Shown here in pieces: positions 36,692 through 45,731 of a DNA stretch of 64,000 nucleotides; positions within the stretch are counted from its first letter, which is position 1; each line of letters begins with the position of its first letter. Source of the DNA: an uncultured SAR86 cluster bacterium (lineage in GTDB: Bacteria; Pseudomonadota; Gammaproteobacteria; Magnimaribacterales; D2472); NCBI GenBank assembly GCA_902591925.1, contig CACJCN010000004.1, positions 79,854-143,853 of the forward strand. Reading direction: 5' to 3'. The notes below the pieces were generated by a model that did no database searches, was not told the DNA's origin, and saw only the letters and a program-made list of their open reading frames with translations. Both the position numbers and the translations under genes were made by a program.

Positions 36692-37361
36692 GCCGCAACA
36701 ATTAACATTTCCATGGAGTAAACAAAATAAATTCACATTTGATGATTTTTTCTTTGATTCACCTAATGAAGAAGTTAAATTAGCTTTGAAAAATAATGAG
36801 GATGTTTTTTTGTATGGAGCTGAAGGCTCTGGAAAGTCATTCTTACTTCAATCTACATGTAATTATTATGCATCTGATAATAAATCTTCGGTTTATATAC
36901 CAATTTCTGAAGCAATGAAGCATGGAACTGATTTTATAGATTCATTGGAGGGACTGGATCTTATATGTCTTGATAATATCGATTTAATTGCATCAAATAA
37001 AGATTGGGAAGTTGGAATTTTTAATCTAATAAATGACTGTTTTTCATCAAATTGTCGACTAATTTTTTCTTCATGCAAAAATCCATCATCAATTAATTTT
37101 GATTTAGACGACTTAAGATCACGAATAAAAAAAATTGACCATATTGAACTTTATCCAATTAGTGATGCAAACTTGCCAGAAGCAATAAAATTTATTTCTC
37201 AAATCAGATCAATTAATTTGGGAGATAAAGAAATTAATTATCTTGTTACATATTCAAAAAGAAATATGTCAGATCTCATTGAAGCTATTAGTAAACTAGA
37301 TCAGCTTTCGATGGAGTTAAAAAGAAAAATAACAGTACCGTTAATAAAAGAAATTATTTAG
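36684..37361 (+). CDS. hda: DnaA-homologue Hda, regulatory inactivator of DnaA
   Basis: The 225-residue protein starts with QQLTFPW, the clamp-binding peptide of Hda (QLxLP/F type), followed by a DnaA-like AAA+ module (LYGAEGSGKSFLLQ Walker A, DLICLDNIDLI Walker B). It stimulates ATP hydrolysis by DnaA when bound to the sliding clamp and prevents over-initiation. It converges with sppA (8-bp overlap). Confidence 0.93.
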   Translation: MNKPQQLTFPWSKQNKFTFDDFFFDSPNEEVKLALKNNEDVFLYGAEGSGKSFLLQSTCNYYASDNKSSVYIPISEAMKHGTDFIDSLEGLDLICLDNIDLIASNKDWEVGIFNLINDCFSSNCRLIFSSCKNPSSINFDLDDLRSRIKKIDHIELYPISDANLPEAIKFISQIRSINLGDKEINYLVTYSKRNMSDLIEAISKLDQLSMELKRKITVPLIKEII

Positions 37362-39192
37362 TATTAAAATATTCACACTCAAAACAATATATTGCAGTAT
37401 TAATTTTCTTATCAGGATTTATAAATTTGTATTGAGAATTAACAATTCTAGAAAAAACTCTTGCCTCATTGCTTAGTTTTAATTTCCCACCAAAATTATC
37501 AATTAGTTCACTTAAAAATATCTCAAAGGGATCCATTTCTTTTGAGTATGTGACAATTTTATAATCATCAAGATCTGCAAAAGAAGCCGCTGATTTTATA
37601 GCGTCATCAAGATCACCAATTTTATCTACTAATCCTAATTTTAATGCTTTTTCACCAGACCAAATTCTTCCCCCAGCTATTGATAGTACTTCTCTATATG
37701 ACATACCTCTATTATCAGAAACCTTTGAAACAAATTTATCATATGTATTATCAACACTAGCTTGGATGCTTTGAGTAACATATTCTGGCATTGGCAATCT
37801 TTCATCCCATTCTCCTGCCTTTGTTGATGAAACTCCATCAACTTGAATGCCTGCCCACTCATAAATACCGTCTAGAGTAGGAATTATTCCATAAACACCA
37901 ATTGATCCAGTTATTGTTTCTTCTTTTGCCAATATTTCATCAGATACGGTTGTTACCCATACTCCACCAGAAGCTGCAATATCTCCCATTGAAGTAACTA
38001 TTGGTCTGCCAGATGATTTAAATTCACTTAAGGCATTCGTTATTAATTCACTAGCCCAAACATCACCACCTGGACTATTTACTCTTAACACCAAAGCTTT
38101 AACAGAGTCATCTTTTATGGCATTTCTAATATTTTTTACAATCGTGTCAGAACCAGCAACATTATATGCTGCTTCTCCAGTAACAATAGTGCCTTCAACA
38201 TTAACAATTGCGATTTTATTTTGTGAATCCGATTCAACATCTTCTATAGTTGATAAATATTTGTATATTGAGATTGAATCAGGAAATTTATTTTTATCAT
38301 TTTCTTCGTTAGGAAATTTCTCGAACATCCATTGTCTAAGTTCTTCTCTAGTAACAACCATATCTACTAAATCAAGTTCAAGAGCAATTTCAGCAGTTTC
38401 AGGATTTTCTATAGTCATCTCCCAAAGTGTGTCACCATATTTTTGCATAGTGCCTATTGGCAAGTCTCTACCAGATTCCATCATACTAGTCATTTTTAAC
38501 CACAAAGGATTAGCAAAATCATTCCATGCTAACTTATCTTCATCTGACATAGAATTTCTTGTAAAGGGTTCTGGGCCGCTTTTAAAGTCGCCTGCAACAA
38601 AAATATTGAAGTTAAGATTTATATTTTCATAGAGATCTTTGTAAAATTCTCTTTTCCTAGAGAAACCTACAGCGTTAACCATGCCATACTCATTAATCAT
38701 AACTTTACTAGCCTGAGAACTTATTAAATATGAAGTATTTCCATAAGTTTCTGCATAAGCTATTACTTCTTTTCCACTATCTCTAATATTTTTAACAGCA
38801 TTAGCAATTTCGAATGCAGATGAATAGTACATACCTAATTCTGATACATTTAGATATACAGCTGAAAGATTTTCATCTTTAGCAGCTGAATTTAAAACTT
38901 TTATGAGATCGCCTAGTTCATGCTGTTTGACAGTTGTACCACCTATAACCAGAGCATCAAATGATGGAGTTGAGTCGATAGATGAATCAACGACAACGCC
39001 AATTGGTTTAAACCATAAAATTTTTCCATCAGTCTCAATTTTTTCTTCGCTAGTAAAAAATGAACTAATACCACCAATTATTGTAAAAGTTATAACTATA
39101 AGAACAATTACAGTAAATGTATTGACAATTAGTTTTCTTGATAAAGATAAAAATTTATCCGCTTTTGACCATACCGATTGAACTTTGCTCAT
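37354..39192 (-). CDS. sppA: Signal peptide peptidase SppA, 67-kDa type
   Basis: The 612-residue protein has one N-terminal membrane segment (about 21-45) and two S49 domains. The general-base Lys is in FVAGDFKSGPEPFTRNSMS (about residue 200), and the nucleophile Ser is in SMGDIAASGGVWVTT (about 400), as in E. coli SppA. It cleaves leftover signal peptides in the inner membrane. It is last in a wrbA-DUF2069-sppA run on the same strand. Confidence 0.95.
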   Translation of the reverse strand: MSKVQSVWSKADKFLSLSRKLIVNTFTVIVLIVITFTIIGGISSFFTSEEKIETDGKILWFKPIGVVVDSSIDSTPSFDALVIGGTTVKQHELGDLIKVLNSAAKDENLSAVYLNVSELGMYYSSAFEIANAVKNIRDSGKEVIAYAETYGNTSYLISSQASKVMINEYGMVNAVGFSRKREFYKDLYENINLNFNIFVAGDFKSGPEPFTRNSMSDEDKLAWNDFANPLWLKMTSMMESGRDLPIGTMQKYGDTLWEMTIENPETAEIALELDLVDMVVTREELRQWMFEKFPNEENDKNKFPDSISIYKYLSTIEDVESDSQNKIAIVNVEGTIVTGEAAYNVAGSDTIVKNIRNAIKDDSVKALVLRVNSPGGDVWASELITNALSEFKSSGRPIVTSMGDIAASGGVWVTTVSDEILAKEETITGSIGVYGIIPTLDGIYEWAGIQVDGVSSTKAGEWDERLPMPEYVTQSIQASVDNTYDKFVSKVSDNRGMSYREVLSIAGGRIWSGEKALKLGLVDKIGDLDDAIKSAASFADLDDYKIVTYSKEMDPFEIFLSELIDNFGGKLKLSNEARVFSRIVNSQYKFINPDKKINTAIYCFECEYFNTK

Positions 39193-39251
39193 TTATTACT
39201 CCAAAAAAAGATTATGATGATATGACATATATAGGACTAAGTAAACGCATT

Positions 39252-39584
39252 TTAGTTCATATTATTTATAATTCTTGGTCCATACATGGTGCTAATAAAT
39301 AATGAGCATATAAGAAATAATTCAAAAATATCTAACCAGTATGCGGCTGTTCCAAAAACTCTCAATGAGCACGATAGAAAGTATATGATCAACAAAAAAC
39401 AAAACCATTGATAGGCTTTAATTATTAATTTATTTATAAAGATGTAAAAAATTAATATAGGTAGTGCCCAAAAGATGTACATAAATATATCAATTCTTTG
39501 TTGAATAACATTGAAAAATTTTGAAATAAACAAACATATAAAGATTAAATTTAACAGGAGTTTGTAATTAGAAATACTAATCAT
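39252..39584 (-). CDS. DUF2069 membrane protein
   Basis: A 110-residue protein with three or four hydrophobic helices; the block AYQWFCFLLIIYFLSCSLRVFG corresponds to the conserved core of DUF2069, whose genes commonly follow wrbA in gammaproteobacteria. Function unknown. It overlaps the wrbA end by 8 bp. Confidence 0.78.
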   Translation of the reverse strand: MISISNYKLLLNLIFICLFISKFFNVIQQRIDIFMYIFWALPILIFYIFINKLIIKAYQWFCFLLIIYFLSCSLRVFGTAAYWLDIFELFLICSLFISTMYGPRIINNMN

Positions 39585-40173
39585 TAATTTTCATTACTAA
39601 TTTGCCAAGCCTTGATCCGGTTTTTTTTGCAATTTCATATTCATCTTTTGTTAAATCACTTGAGGAATTAAAATTTTCAACATGAGAGGGGCCGTATGGT
39701 GTTCCGCCTGACTTTGTTTTATTTAGTTCATCAATAGAATAGGGCGTTCCAGCTACAACCATTCCATGATGTAACATGAAAGTTATCAAACTAAAAAGAG
39801 TTGTTTCTTGACCACCGTGCATAGAGCTTGTAGATGTAAATGCTATGCCTGGTTTATTTTCTAATGCATTTGTAGCCCACAAATCACCTGTTGAGTCCAA
39901 AAAATACTTTAAAGGAGATGAAATTGAACCAAACCTTGTTGGAGAACCCAAAGCAAGACCGCTACAATTAATTAAGTCATCCTTAGTACAGTAGATTTCA
40001 CCAGATTCTGGAATAACGTCTTCAATTTGTTCAACGTTTGATGATATTTTTGGAACTGTTCTCAGGCGAACATCTAAACCAACATCCTCAATACCATCCG
40101 CAATAGCATGTGCTAAATTTTTAACTGATCCAGATGCAGAATAAAATAATACTAATAAAAAATTATTTTCCAT
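39577..40173 (-). CDS. wrbA: NAD(P)H:quinone oxidoreductase, WrbA family
   Basis: The frame is open to 40263, but residues upstream of the ATG at 40173 look unlike the family, and MENNFLLVLFYSASGSVKNLAH gives the correct flavodoxin start (198 residues). The FMN sites GSPTRFGSISSPLKYFLD and TSSSMHGGQETTLFSLI are typical. It reduces quinones by two electrons and avoids semiquinone radicals. The TlpA-like gene diverges from it within 27-36 bp. Confidence 0.93.
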   Translation of the reverse strand: MENNFLLVLFYSASGSVKNLAHAIADGIEDVGLDVRLRTVPKISSNVEQIEDVIPESGEIYCTKDDLINCSGLALGSPTRFGSISSPLKYFLDSTGDLWATNALENKPGIAFTSTSSMHGGQETTLFSLITFMLHHGMVVAGTPYSIDELNKTKSGGTPYGPSHVENFNSSSDLTKDEYEIAKKTGSRLGKLVMKIND

Positions 40174-40200
40174 GTTTACATTTAAAGTTTTAATTATATT

Positions 40201-40662
40201 ATGTACGCGATGAAGTCTAAAATTATACAACTTTTCTGTTTGTTGCTTCTCTTTGCATGTCAAAAAAATGATATTGAAGTATTTAATGGATCAAATACTA
40301 ATCTTACCAAGCTTGAAGGTAGCTGGGTTGTTATTAATTATTGGGCTGACTGGTGTGCGCCTTGCATAAAAGAAATTCCAGAACTTAATGAGTTTGCGCA
40401 TGAAAATAAAGATATATTTGTATTCACCTTTAACTTTGATCATCTCGATCAAGAAGATTTAGCACCAATTGCAAAAAAATTTAATATAGAAGTTCCCTCT
40501 TTGGTGACTCACCCTAGAGATATTTGGGGTATTCAAACACCTCCAGCAGTTCCAGCTACTTTTTTCATAAATCCTAATGGCGAATTATCGCTTTCATTAT
40601 TTAGACCACAAACAAAAGATGCGCTTAATGACGTCTTATTAGATCTAAAGCAGGCTTTCTAA
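40201..40662 (+). CDS. TlpA-like thioredoxin-fold lipoprotein
   Basis: The 153-residue product has a lipobox (LLLFAC); the ATG at 40210 (MKSKIIQ...) is as likely a start as 40201. The thioredoxin domain has YWADWCAPCIKEIPEL (WCAPC site) and the cis-Pro region PPAVPATFFINPNG, as in TlpA/ResA-type periplasmic thiol reductases. DsbD could supply its electrons. A gene of this type next to wrbA is common in pseudomonads. Client proteins unknown. Confidence 0.88.
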   Translation: MYAMKSKIIQLFCLLLLFACQKNDIEVFNGSNTNLTKLEGSWVVINYWADWCAPCIKEIPELNEFAHENKDIFVFTFNFDHLDQEDLAPIAKKFNIEVPSLVTHPRDIWGIQTPPAVPATFFINPNGELSLSLFRPQTKDALNDVLLDLKQAF

Positions 40663-41430
40663 AAAGTTATCCTGAATAATTGACTCTGGATTGATTCTCA
40701 CCTTATTCAAATACACTGTCCAATGTAAATGAGGTCCTGTAACTCTTCCAGTTGATCCAACTTCACCAATTTTTTGACCTTTTTCAACTAATTCATTTTC
40801 ATCAACAAGGACTGACGATAAATGACTGTATGAACTTATTAGACCAAATCCATGGTCTATTATTATGTAATTTCCTGCATAGAAGAAATCACCAACTAAA
40901 ATTACTTTACCTTTTGAAGGAGATACTATTTTTGTTCCCTCAGCTGCAGCAATATCCAAAGACAGGTGAGGGGATCTAGGTTGATCATTGATGTATCTCT
41001 TTTTACCATATCTGCTTGAGATAATACCCTCAACAGGATTTATAAAATTTAAATCAGGAACTAAAAATTTTGAATAGTTATTGAGTGCTTTCTGTATAAT
41101 TTTATATTCTTTAAAAGCCCTATCAGAATCTTTTTTACTTAGATTGACCATAGAATTGTTTTCAATAGTAATTCTAGATTCACCAAAATCTTTTTGATTA
41201 ATATTTATTTTTTCACCATCTACATATATTGAGTCATTTTGTTTTTCAAATGGAAGTGGTATCAATTTATAAAGAGATTTATTAATTTCGACTGTTAAAT
41301 ATTTATCAAGATCATTACCTGAAGCTTTTATAGCAATTATTTCGCCAGGATCACCAAATTTGTCCGCATTAATAAAAAAAGAAATAAAACATACATAACA
41401 AAGAGAAAAATTTTTGAACTTATTTCTCAT
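40645..41430 (-). CDS. M23 family metallopeptidase (LytM domain)
   Basis: The 261-residue precursor has a signal peptide (LCYVCFISFFINA), an N-terminal beta domain, and a C-terminal LytM domain with SPHLSLDIAA (HxxxD zinc ligands), YSHLSS and GPHLHWTVYLN (HxH). All metal ligands are present, so it should be an active peptidoglycan endopeptidase in the periplasm. It follows xseA with an 11-bp overlap, an arrangement common in gammaproteobacteria. Confidence 0.92.
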   Translation of the reverse strand: MRNKFKNFSLCYVCFISFFINADKFGDPGEIIAIKASGNDLDKYLTVEINKSLYKLIPLPFEKQNDSIYVDGEKININQKDFGESRITIENNSMVNLSKKDSDRAFKEYKIIQKALNNYSKFLVPDLNFINPVEGIISSRYGKKRYINDQPRSPHLSLDIAAAEGTKIVSPSKGKVILVGDFFYAGNYIIIDHGFGLISSYSHLSSVLVDENELVEKGQKIGEVGSTGRVTGPHLHWTVYLNKVRINPESIIQDNFLESLL

Positions 41431-42784
41431 TTTTTATTACTTCAACATCAATTGAGCCTTTATTTAATCTAGTTTTTAAAATCTCTCCTTTGCTGACATC
41501 TGAAAAAGACTTTATTGCTTCTCCTTTCTTATTAGTAACGATCGCATATCCTCTATCTAATATTGATAGTGGGCTAAGTATTTCTATATTTTTTAGCAAT
41601 TTATCAACTACATTTTTATTTAGCGTTATCTTTTCATTGATATTTCTATGAAGTATTTCGTTAACTTGTATTAATTTATTTTTAATAAGATCTAATTTTC
41701 TGATTGGATTGTTAAAACTAATCTGAGAATCAATTTTTTCAATTTGATTCTTTTTATCATTAATGATTAATTTTTGTTGTTTTTGTATTCTTAGATCTAG
41801 ATTATCTAAATATTGATTTTTCTCTCTTAACAGCGACAAAGGATCTTTTAACCTTGATCGATTAAAATCTAGATTTCGTTTTAAGTCTTCAATAAAAGTT
41901 CTTATATTTTTGTTTATTTTTGATTTAAATTCGTCTAACTTCTCTAAAAGTTTAAAATTAAATTCAGTTACAAGCTCTGCTGATGCTGTGGGAGTAGGAA
42001 CTCGTATATCGCAAACAAAGTCACAAATAGTAAAATCAATTTCATGGCCAACTCCAGATATGGTTGGAATTGGATATGAAAAAATTTCTCTTGCTAAATC
42101 TTCATTATTGAAGCACCAAAGATCTTCTATTGAACCTCCTCCTCTAGCAAGAATGACTACATCAATTTTATTATTAGGATTTTTCTCGTTGTGCAAAACT
42201 ATTCTATTAAGTGCATTGATGATACTGACGTGGGCATTGTCGCCTTGAACTAAAGCATTACTTAATGAAATTTTAGAGTTTGGTGCTCTTCTTTTAACAG
42301 TTGAAATAATATCTTGAAATGCAGCAGTCGATGATGAGGTTACAATCCCAATATGCTTAGGAGATTGAGGTATATCTTCTTTATTTTCTAAACTAAATAA
42401 TCCCTCGTTTTCTAATTTATTCTTTAGTTTTTCAAATTGTTGCATTAGATTTCCTGCACCTGCAGGCTCAATAGTTTTTACTATTAACTGATAGTCACCT
42501 CGCGGAGCATAAATACTTACTTGACCCTTGAGCACACACTGATCTCCATTTTCAGGTGAAAAATTTAATTTCATGTTTTGATTTTTGAACATTGCACATC
42601 TTATTGCTCCTTCCTCATCTTTTAATGTGAAGTAGATATGCCCTGAACTAGGTCTTGAAAGGTTTGATATTTCCCCAACAACAGATACATTGTTGAAGTT
42701 ATTTTCTAATAAATATTTTGCAGACTTATTTAATTCGCCTACTGAGATAATTTCATCATTCTGCACTACAATGTTACTAGTCAT
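41420..42784 (-). CDS. xseA: Exodeoxyribonuclease VII large subunit
   Basis: The 454-residue protein has an N-terminal OB fold (NVSVVGEISNLSRPSSGHIYFTLKD) and the nuclease domain with IGIVTSSSTAAFQDI, VDVVILARGGGSIEDLW and SGVGHEIDFTICDFV, then a long coiled coil. With XseB it degrades single-stranded DNA to oligonucleotides. xseB is not in this window. A -10 hexamer lies six bases before the ATG. Confidence 0.96.
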   Translation of the reverse strand: MTSNIVVQNDEIISVGELNKSAKYLLENNFNNVSVVGEISNLSRPSSGHIYFTLKDEEGAIRCAMFKNQNMKLNFSPENGDQCVLKGQVSIYAPRGDYQLIVKTIEPAGAGNLMQQFEKLKNKLENEGLFSLENKEDIPQSPKHIGIVTSSSTAAFQDIISTVKRRAPNSKISLSNALVQGDNAHVSIINALNRIVLHNEKNPNNKIDVVILARGGGSIEDLWCFNNEDLAREIFSYPIPTISGVGHEIDFTICDFVCDIRVPTPTASAELVTEFNFKLLEKLDEFKSKINKNIRTFIEDLKRNLDFNRSRLKDPLSLLREKNQYLDNLDLRIQKQQKLIINDKKNQIEKIDSQISFNNPIRKLDLIKNKLIQVNEILHRNINEKITLNKNVVDKLLKNIEILSPLSILDRGYAIVTNKKGEAIKSFSDVSKGEILKTRLNKGSIDVEVIKNEK

Positions 42785-42790
42785 ATTGAA

Positions 42791-42819
42791 AGTATAACTT
42801 TATGAAAATTAATTTTCAG
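42791..42819 (-). promoter_or_regulatory. Probable leaderless promoter of xseA
   Basis: On the minus strand CTGAAA (42814-42819), 17 bases, then TATACT (42791-42796), then 6 bases to the xseA ATG at 42784. A start site at or next to the ATG is expected. TATAAC on the plus strand (42793-42798) overlaps it and could serve the divergent EamA gene. Confidence 0.45.
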
Positions 42820-43698
42820 CGAACAAATCACTTTCTTATCCTCACACTTGGAGCTGTACTAATTGGCTTTGCACCAATTTTTGTTAAGTGGAGCATGTTG
42901 TCTTCATCAGCAATTAGCTTTTATAGGATGTTGCTAGCTATACCTTTTTTATTCTTATTAAACTTAAGATTAAATAAAAAATTTAAGTTCACTGTAAATG
43001 ATAGTAAAACAATTTTTTTTGCTGCATTAGCATCTTTAGCGTTTACAACTGATTTAACTCTTTGGCATTACAGCATGAATATAACATCTGTATCCAATGC
43101 AACAATAATAGTTAATTCTTCTCCTGTCTTTGTAGCCATACTTGGCTACATATTTTTTAGGGAAAAACTATCAAGGAGTTTTGTTGTATCTTTTATGATT
43201 ACTTATATTGGAATACTGGGGTTAATTTATTTCTCAAATAATTATGCTACTGGGAGAGTTGTTGGTGACATACTCTGTTTAATTGCGGCTTTTTTTTATG
43301 GAGTGTATTTATTAATAATTGCAAAATTAGGTAAAGAAAATTCCCTAAATATAATTTTTTACACAACATTATTTTGTTGTTTATTTTCAATAATCCCAAT
43401 GCTAATTCAAGGTGGAAATATGATTCCGTCCACTTCATTTGAATGGATAAACTTATTATTACTTGCAGTTTTATGTCAATTTGGAGGTCAATATTTAATT
43501 ACTCATGGAATTGGAAAAATTTCTGCCTCAGAAGGATCTGTAGGACTTTTAATGCAACCCATTACAGCAACTATTTTAGCTGCATTTATATTTGGAGAAA
43601 TTTTAAATATTACACAAATAATATTTGTATTTGTTGCACTTTTTGGTATCTATTTAGCAAGAATCAATCTAACCGGAAATCAACAAAAACAAACCTAA
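42802..43698 (+). CDS. EamA/DMT-family transporter
   Basis: The 298-residue protein has ten membrane helices in two EamA repeats (residues about 12-140 and 150-290); WSMLSSSAISFYRMLLAIPFLF and AEGSVGLLMQPITATILAA-like SEGSVGLLMQPITATI are repeat signatures. Members export or import amino acids and other metabolites; specificity is unknown. The promoter would have to overlap the xseA start region, since the gap is 17 bp. Confidence 0.9.
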   Translation: MKINFQRTNHFLILTLGAVLIGFAPIFVKWSMLSSSAISFYRMLLAIPFLFLLNLRLNKKFKFTVNDSKTIFFAALASLAFTTDLTLWHYSMNITSVSNATIIVNSSPVFVAILGYIFFREKLSRSFVVSFMITYIGILGLIYFSNNYATGRVVGDILCLIAAFFYGVYLLIIAKLGKENSLNIIFYTTLFCCLFSIIPMLIQGGNMIPSTSFEWINLLLLAVLCQFGGQYLITHGIGKISASEGSVGLLMQPITATILAAFIFGEILNITQIIFVFVALFGIYLARINLTGNQQKQT

Positions 43699-43717
43699 CA
43701 AATAATGTTATTTTTTT

Positions 43718-43757
43718 CTAATAATAGTATTATTAGCACCCTTAATTGTTAATTAAG
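43718..43757. repeat. Two tandem perfect palindromes before the tRNA-Val/tRNA-Asp genes
   Basis: CTAATAATA-G-TATTATTAG (43718-43736) and CTTAATT-GTT-AATTAAG (43741-43757) stand four bases apart, after a T7 run and directly upstream of tRNA-Val. They may be protein sites, the tRNA promoter region, or the transcript end of the EamA gene. Confidence 0.5.
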
Positions 43758-43764
43758 AAGGTTA

Positions 43765-43841
43765 GGGTGATTAGCTCAGTTTGGTAGAGCATCTCGTTTA
43801 CACCGAGAGGGTCGGCAGTTCGAACCTGTCATCACCCACCA
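43765..43841 (+). tRNA. tRNA-Val (anticodon TAC)
   Basis: Acceptor GGGTGAT/ATCACCC, anticodon loop TTTACAC (TAC), T arm GCAGTTCGAACCTGT, encoded CCA. It has a normal U33. With a modified wobble U it could read all four valine codons. Confidence 0.96.
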
Positions 43842-43843
43842 TT

Positions 43844-43883
43844 AAGGTTGAACTTTTATTAATAACATATAAGATTCAACCTT
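43844..43883. repeat. Hairpin between two tRNA genes
   Basis: AAGGTTGAA (43844-43852) and TTCAACCTT (43875-43883) are perfect 9-base complements and can be extended inward by CTT/AAG past one bulged A. The hairpin fills the space between tRNA-Val and tRNA-Asp and may guide RNA processing or weak termination. Confidence 0.6.
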
Positions 43884-43888
43884 TATGT

Positions 43889-43963
43889 GGTCCGGTAGTT
43901 AAACGGTTATAATTCCGCCCTGTCACGGCGGCGTTCGGGGTTCGATTCCCCGTCGGACCGCCA
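43889..43963 (+). tRNA. tRNA-Asp (anticodon GTC)
   Basis: Acceptor GGTCCGG/TCGGACC (one G-U), anticodon arm CCGCC-CTGTCAC-GGCGG, discriminator G and encoded CCA. It starts 47 bases after tRNA-Val and is probably on the same transcript. Confidence 0.96.
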
Positions 43964-43974
43964 CTGAATTTAAT

Positions 43975-44382
43975 ATGGATACTTTAATCATAAGCCTTTT
44001 AATACTTTGCTACTCCCTAGTACTTGGAATCATTTTTGCACAAGTACTGCTTACAGCTCCCGTGGTATTTAAGGTACTGGATGATCAAAATGCATCTAAA
44101 TTCTTGAGAAAAATTTTTCCACGCTACTATTTGTTACTTTTATTAATAACCTTACTTGCCTTATTAATATCCTATTTATTTTTTGAAATATTCGATGTTT
44201 ATATAGCAATTGTGGCTGTATTTTTCTCTTTTTTTGGATACATAATTATTCCACTTACAAATAGTGCTAGAGATAGAGGCTGGGATAACCTTTTTAAATG
44301 GTTACATAACCTTAGTGTATTTAATACATTGGTAATAATGGCTATAGCCATAGTGCAAATATTTAGAGCAACAACTTTATAA
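43975..44382 (+). CDS. DUF4149-like membrane protein
   Basis: A 135-residue protein with four membrane helices; APVVFKVLDDQNASKFLRKIFPRYYLLLL corresponds to the conserved 'AP.vF..l....ag.....if..y' region of DUF4149. Function unknown. It starts 11 bases after tRNA-Asp and is 3 bp from gpsA, so it is probably in the same transcription unit. Confidence 0.75.
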   Translation: MDTLIISLLILCYSLVLGIIFAQVLLTAPVVFKVLDDQNASKFLRKIFPRYYLLLLLITLLALLISYLFFEIFDVYIAIVAVFFSFFGYIIIPLTNSARDRGWDNLFKWLHNLSVFNTLVIMAIAIVQIFRATTL

Positions 44383-44385
44383 GTC

Positions 44386-45396
44386 ATGGAAAATTCCAAA
44401 AGTGTTGCAGTTCTCGGAGGAGGAAGTTTTGGTACGGTTCTAGCAAATTTAGCAGCATCAAATGGATACAATGTTTCATTATGGGTAAGGGACTCTGAAC
44501 AAGCTTTAAGAATAAATTCGGAGGGTGCTAACACCACATATCATCCTGAATTGAAATTATCTAAAAATATAATCGCATCTGATAACTTAAAAGACGTTTT
44601 AAATAATAAATCTATAATTTTTATTGCGACACCAAGTATTGTGTTCGAGCAAATTGTAATTAGAGTATCTGATTATATAGATGAAAAACCATATTTAGTT
44701 TCATGTACAAAAGGCATTCTTGATGATCCATTTAGACCGTTATCAGAAATTATTTCATCAAAACTCAAAAATACTATTGGTGTTTTGAGTGGCCCAAACC
44801 TTGCAAAAGAAATAGCGGATGAAAAGATAGCAGGTACAGTCATTGCAAGCCCAGATGAAAGTTTAATAAATATAGTTAAATCAGTTTTGTCCTCTGAAAC
44901 TTTTAAAATATATTCAAGTAACGATATGCAAGGAGTTGAAATGGCTGGCGCATTAAAAAACATTTATGCAGTAATATGCGGAATGGCTGAATCACTTAAA
45001 GTTGGTGAAAATGCTATTGGACTAATACTAACACGAAGCATGGCTGAGATGAGTCGGTTTGCTGTTGCAAAAGGTGCAAATCCGATAACATTTTTAGGAT
45101 TATCGGGAATGGGTGATTTAGTTGCAACATGCATGTCAACTTTATCAAGAAATTATCAACTTGGTTTTAATATTGGATCTGGAATGTCTTTATCAATGGC
45201 AAAGGAAAGCGTTGGTCAAGTTGCTGAGGGATTAAGGACTCTTGAGGTTGTTTTAAAAGAATCATCAAAATTGAATATTAAAATGCCATTAGTCGAATCT
45301 ATGTATAATATAATTTACAATAATGCTTCACCAAACACACTTATTGATGATTTAATTAATAATCCGAATGAGGTTGATGTAGAATTTAATTATTGA
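44386..45396 (+). CDS. gpsA: Glycerol-3-phosphate dehydrogenase [NAD(P)+]
   Basis: The 336-residue enzyme has the nucleotide fold VAVLGGGSFGTVLANLAA, the substrate region LSGPNLAKEIADE, the catalytic Lys in GVEMAGALKNIYAV, and LSGMGDLVATCMS with SRNYQLG. It makes sn-glycerol-3-phosphate for phospholipids. Standard length and order. Confidence 0.97.
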   Translation: MENSKSVAVLGGGSFGTVLANLAASNGYNVSLWVRDSEQALRINSEGANTTYHPELKLSKNIIASDNLKDVLNNKSIIFIATPSIVFEQIVIRVSDYIDEKPYLVSCTKGILDDPFRPLSEIISSKLKNTIGVLSGPNLAKEIADEKIAGTVIASPDESLINIVKSVLSSETFKIYSSNDMQGVEMAGALKNIYAVICGMAESLKVGENAIGLILTRSMAEMSRFAVAKGANPITFLGLSGMGDLVATCMSTLSRNYQLGFNIGSGMSLSMAKESVGQVAEGLRTLEVVLKESSKLNIKMPLVESMYNIIYNNASPNTLIDDLINNPNEVDVEFNY

Positions 45397-45398
45397 GT

Positions 45399-45731
45399 AT
45401 GGAAACTATTAACAAAGACGAAATTTTAAAATCAAGTAAGTGGATTAGATTCATTTTTATGGTTCTATATGCATTTGCATTAAATTTTGTTTTGCCAATA
45501 TGTATTGGGCTTGCAGTTGTCCAGTTTTTATTTGTTCTTTTTACATCAAAAGTAAATCCATCAATAGCTAATGTAAATTCTTATGTTATTGAGTTTTTTG
45601 AAGATTCTTTATCATTCTTATTATTTCAAACTGAAGAGAAACCTTTTCCATTTAAAAACAACTCAGAAGGAGAGGTTGTAATTGAAGCGGAAGAAATAGA
45701 GGACCCATCCTCAAAACAAGAAACAGATTAA
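45399..45731 (+). CDS. DUF4389 domain-containing membrane protein
   Basis: The frame can begin at TTG 45393, but the ATG at 45399 (110 residues) lies just after the gpsA stop and is preferred. Two hydrophobic segments are followed by a soluble acidic tail; the block [21 protein letters not shown], then [15 protein letters not shown], matches DUF4389 proteins of gammaproteobacteria. Function unknown. The 3' end runs up to the folD stop on the other strand. Confidence 0.8.
   Translation: METINKDEILKSSKWIRFIFMVLYAFALNFVLPICIGLAVVQFLFVLFTSKVNPSIANVNSYVIEFFEDSLSFLLFQTEEKPFPFKNNSEGEVVIEAEEIEDPSSKQETD

Noticed and set aside
38117..38632. 171-codon frame on the plus strand
   Set aside because: Antisense shadow of sppA; Ser-rich low-quality composition.
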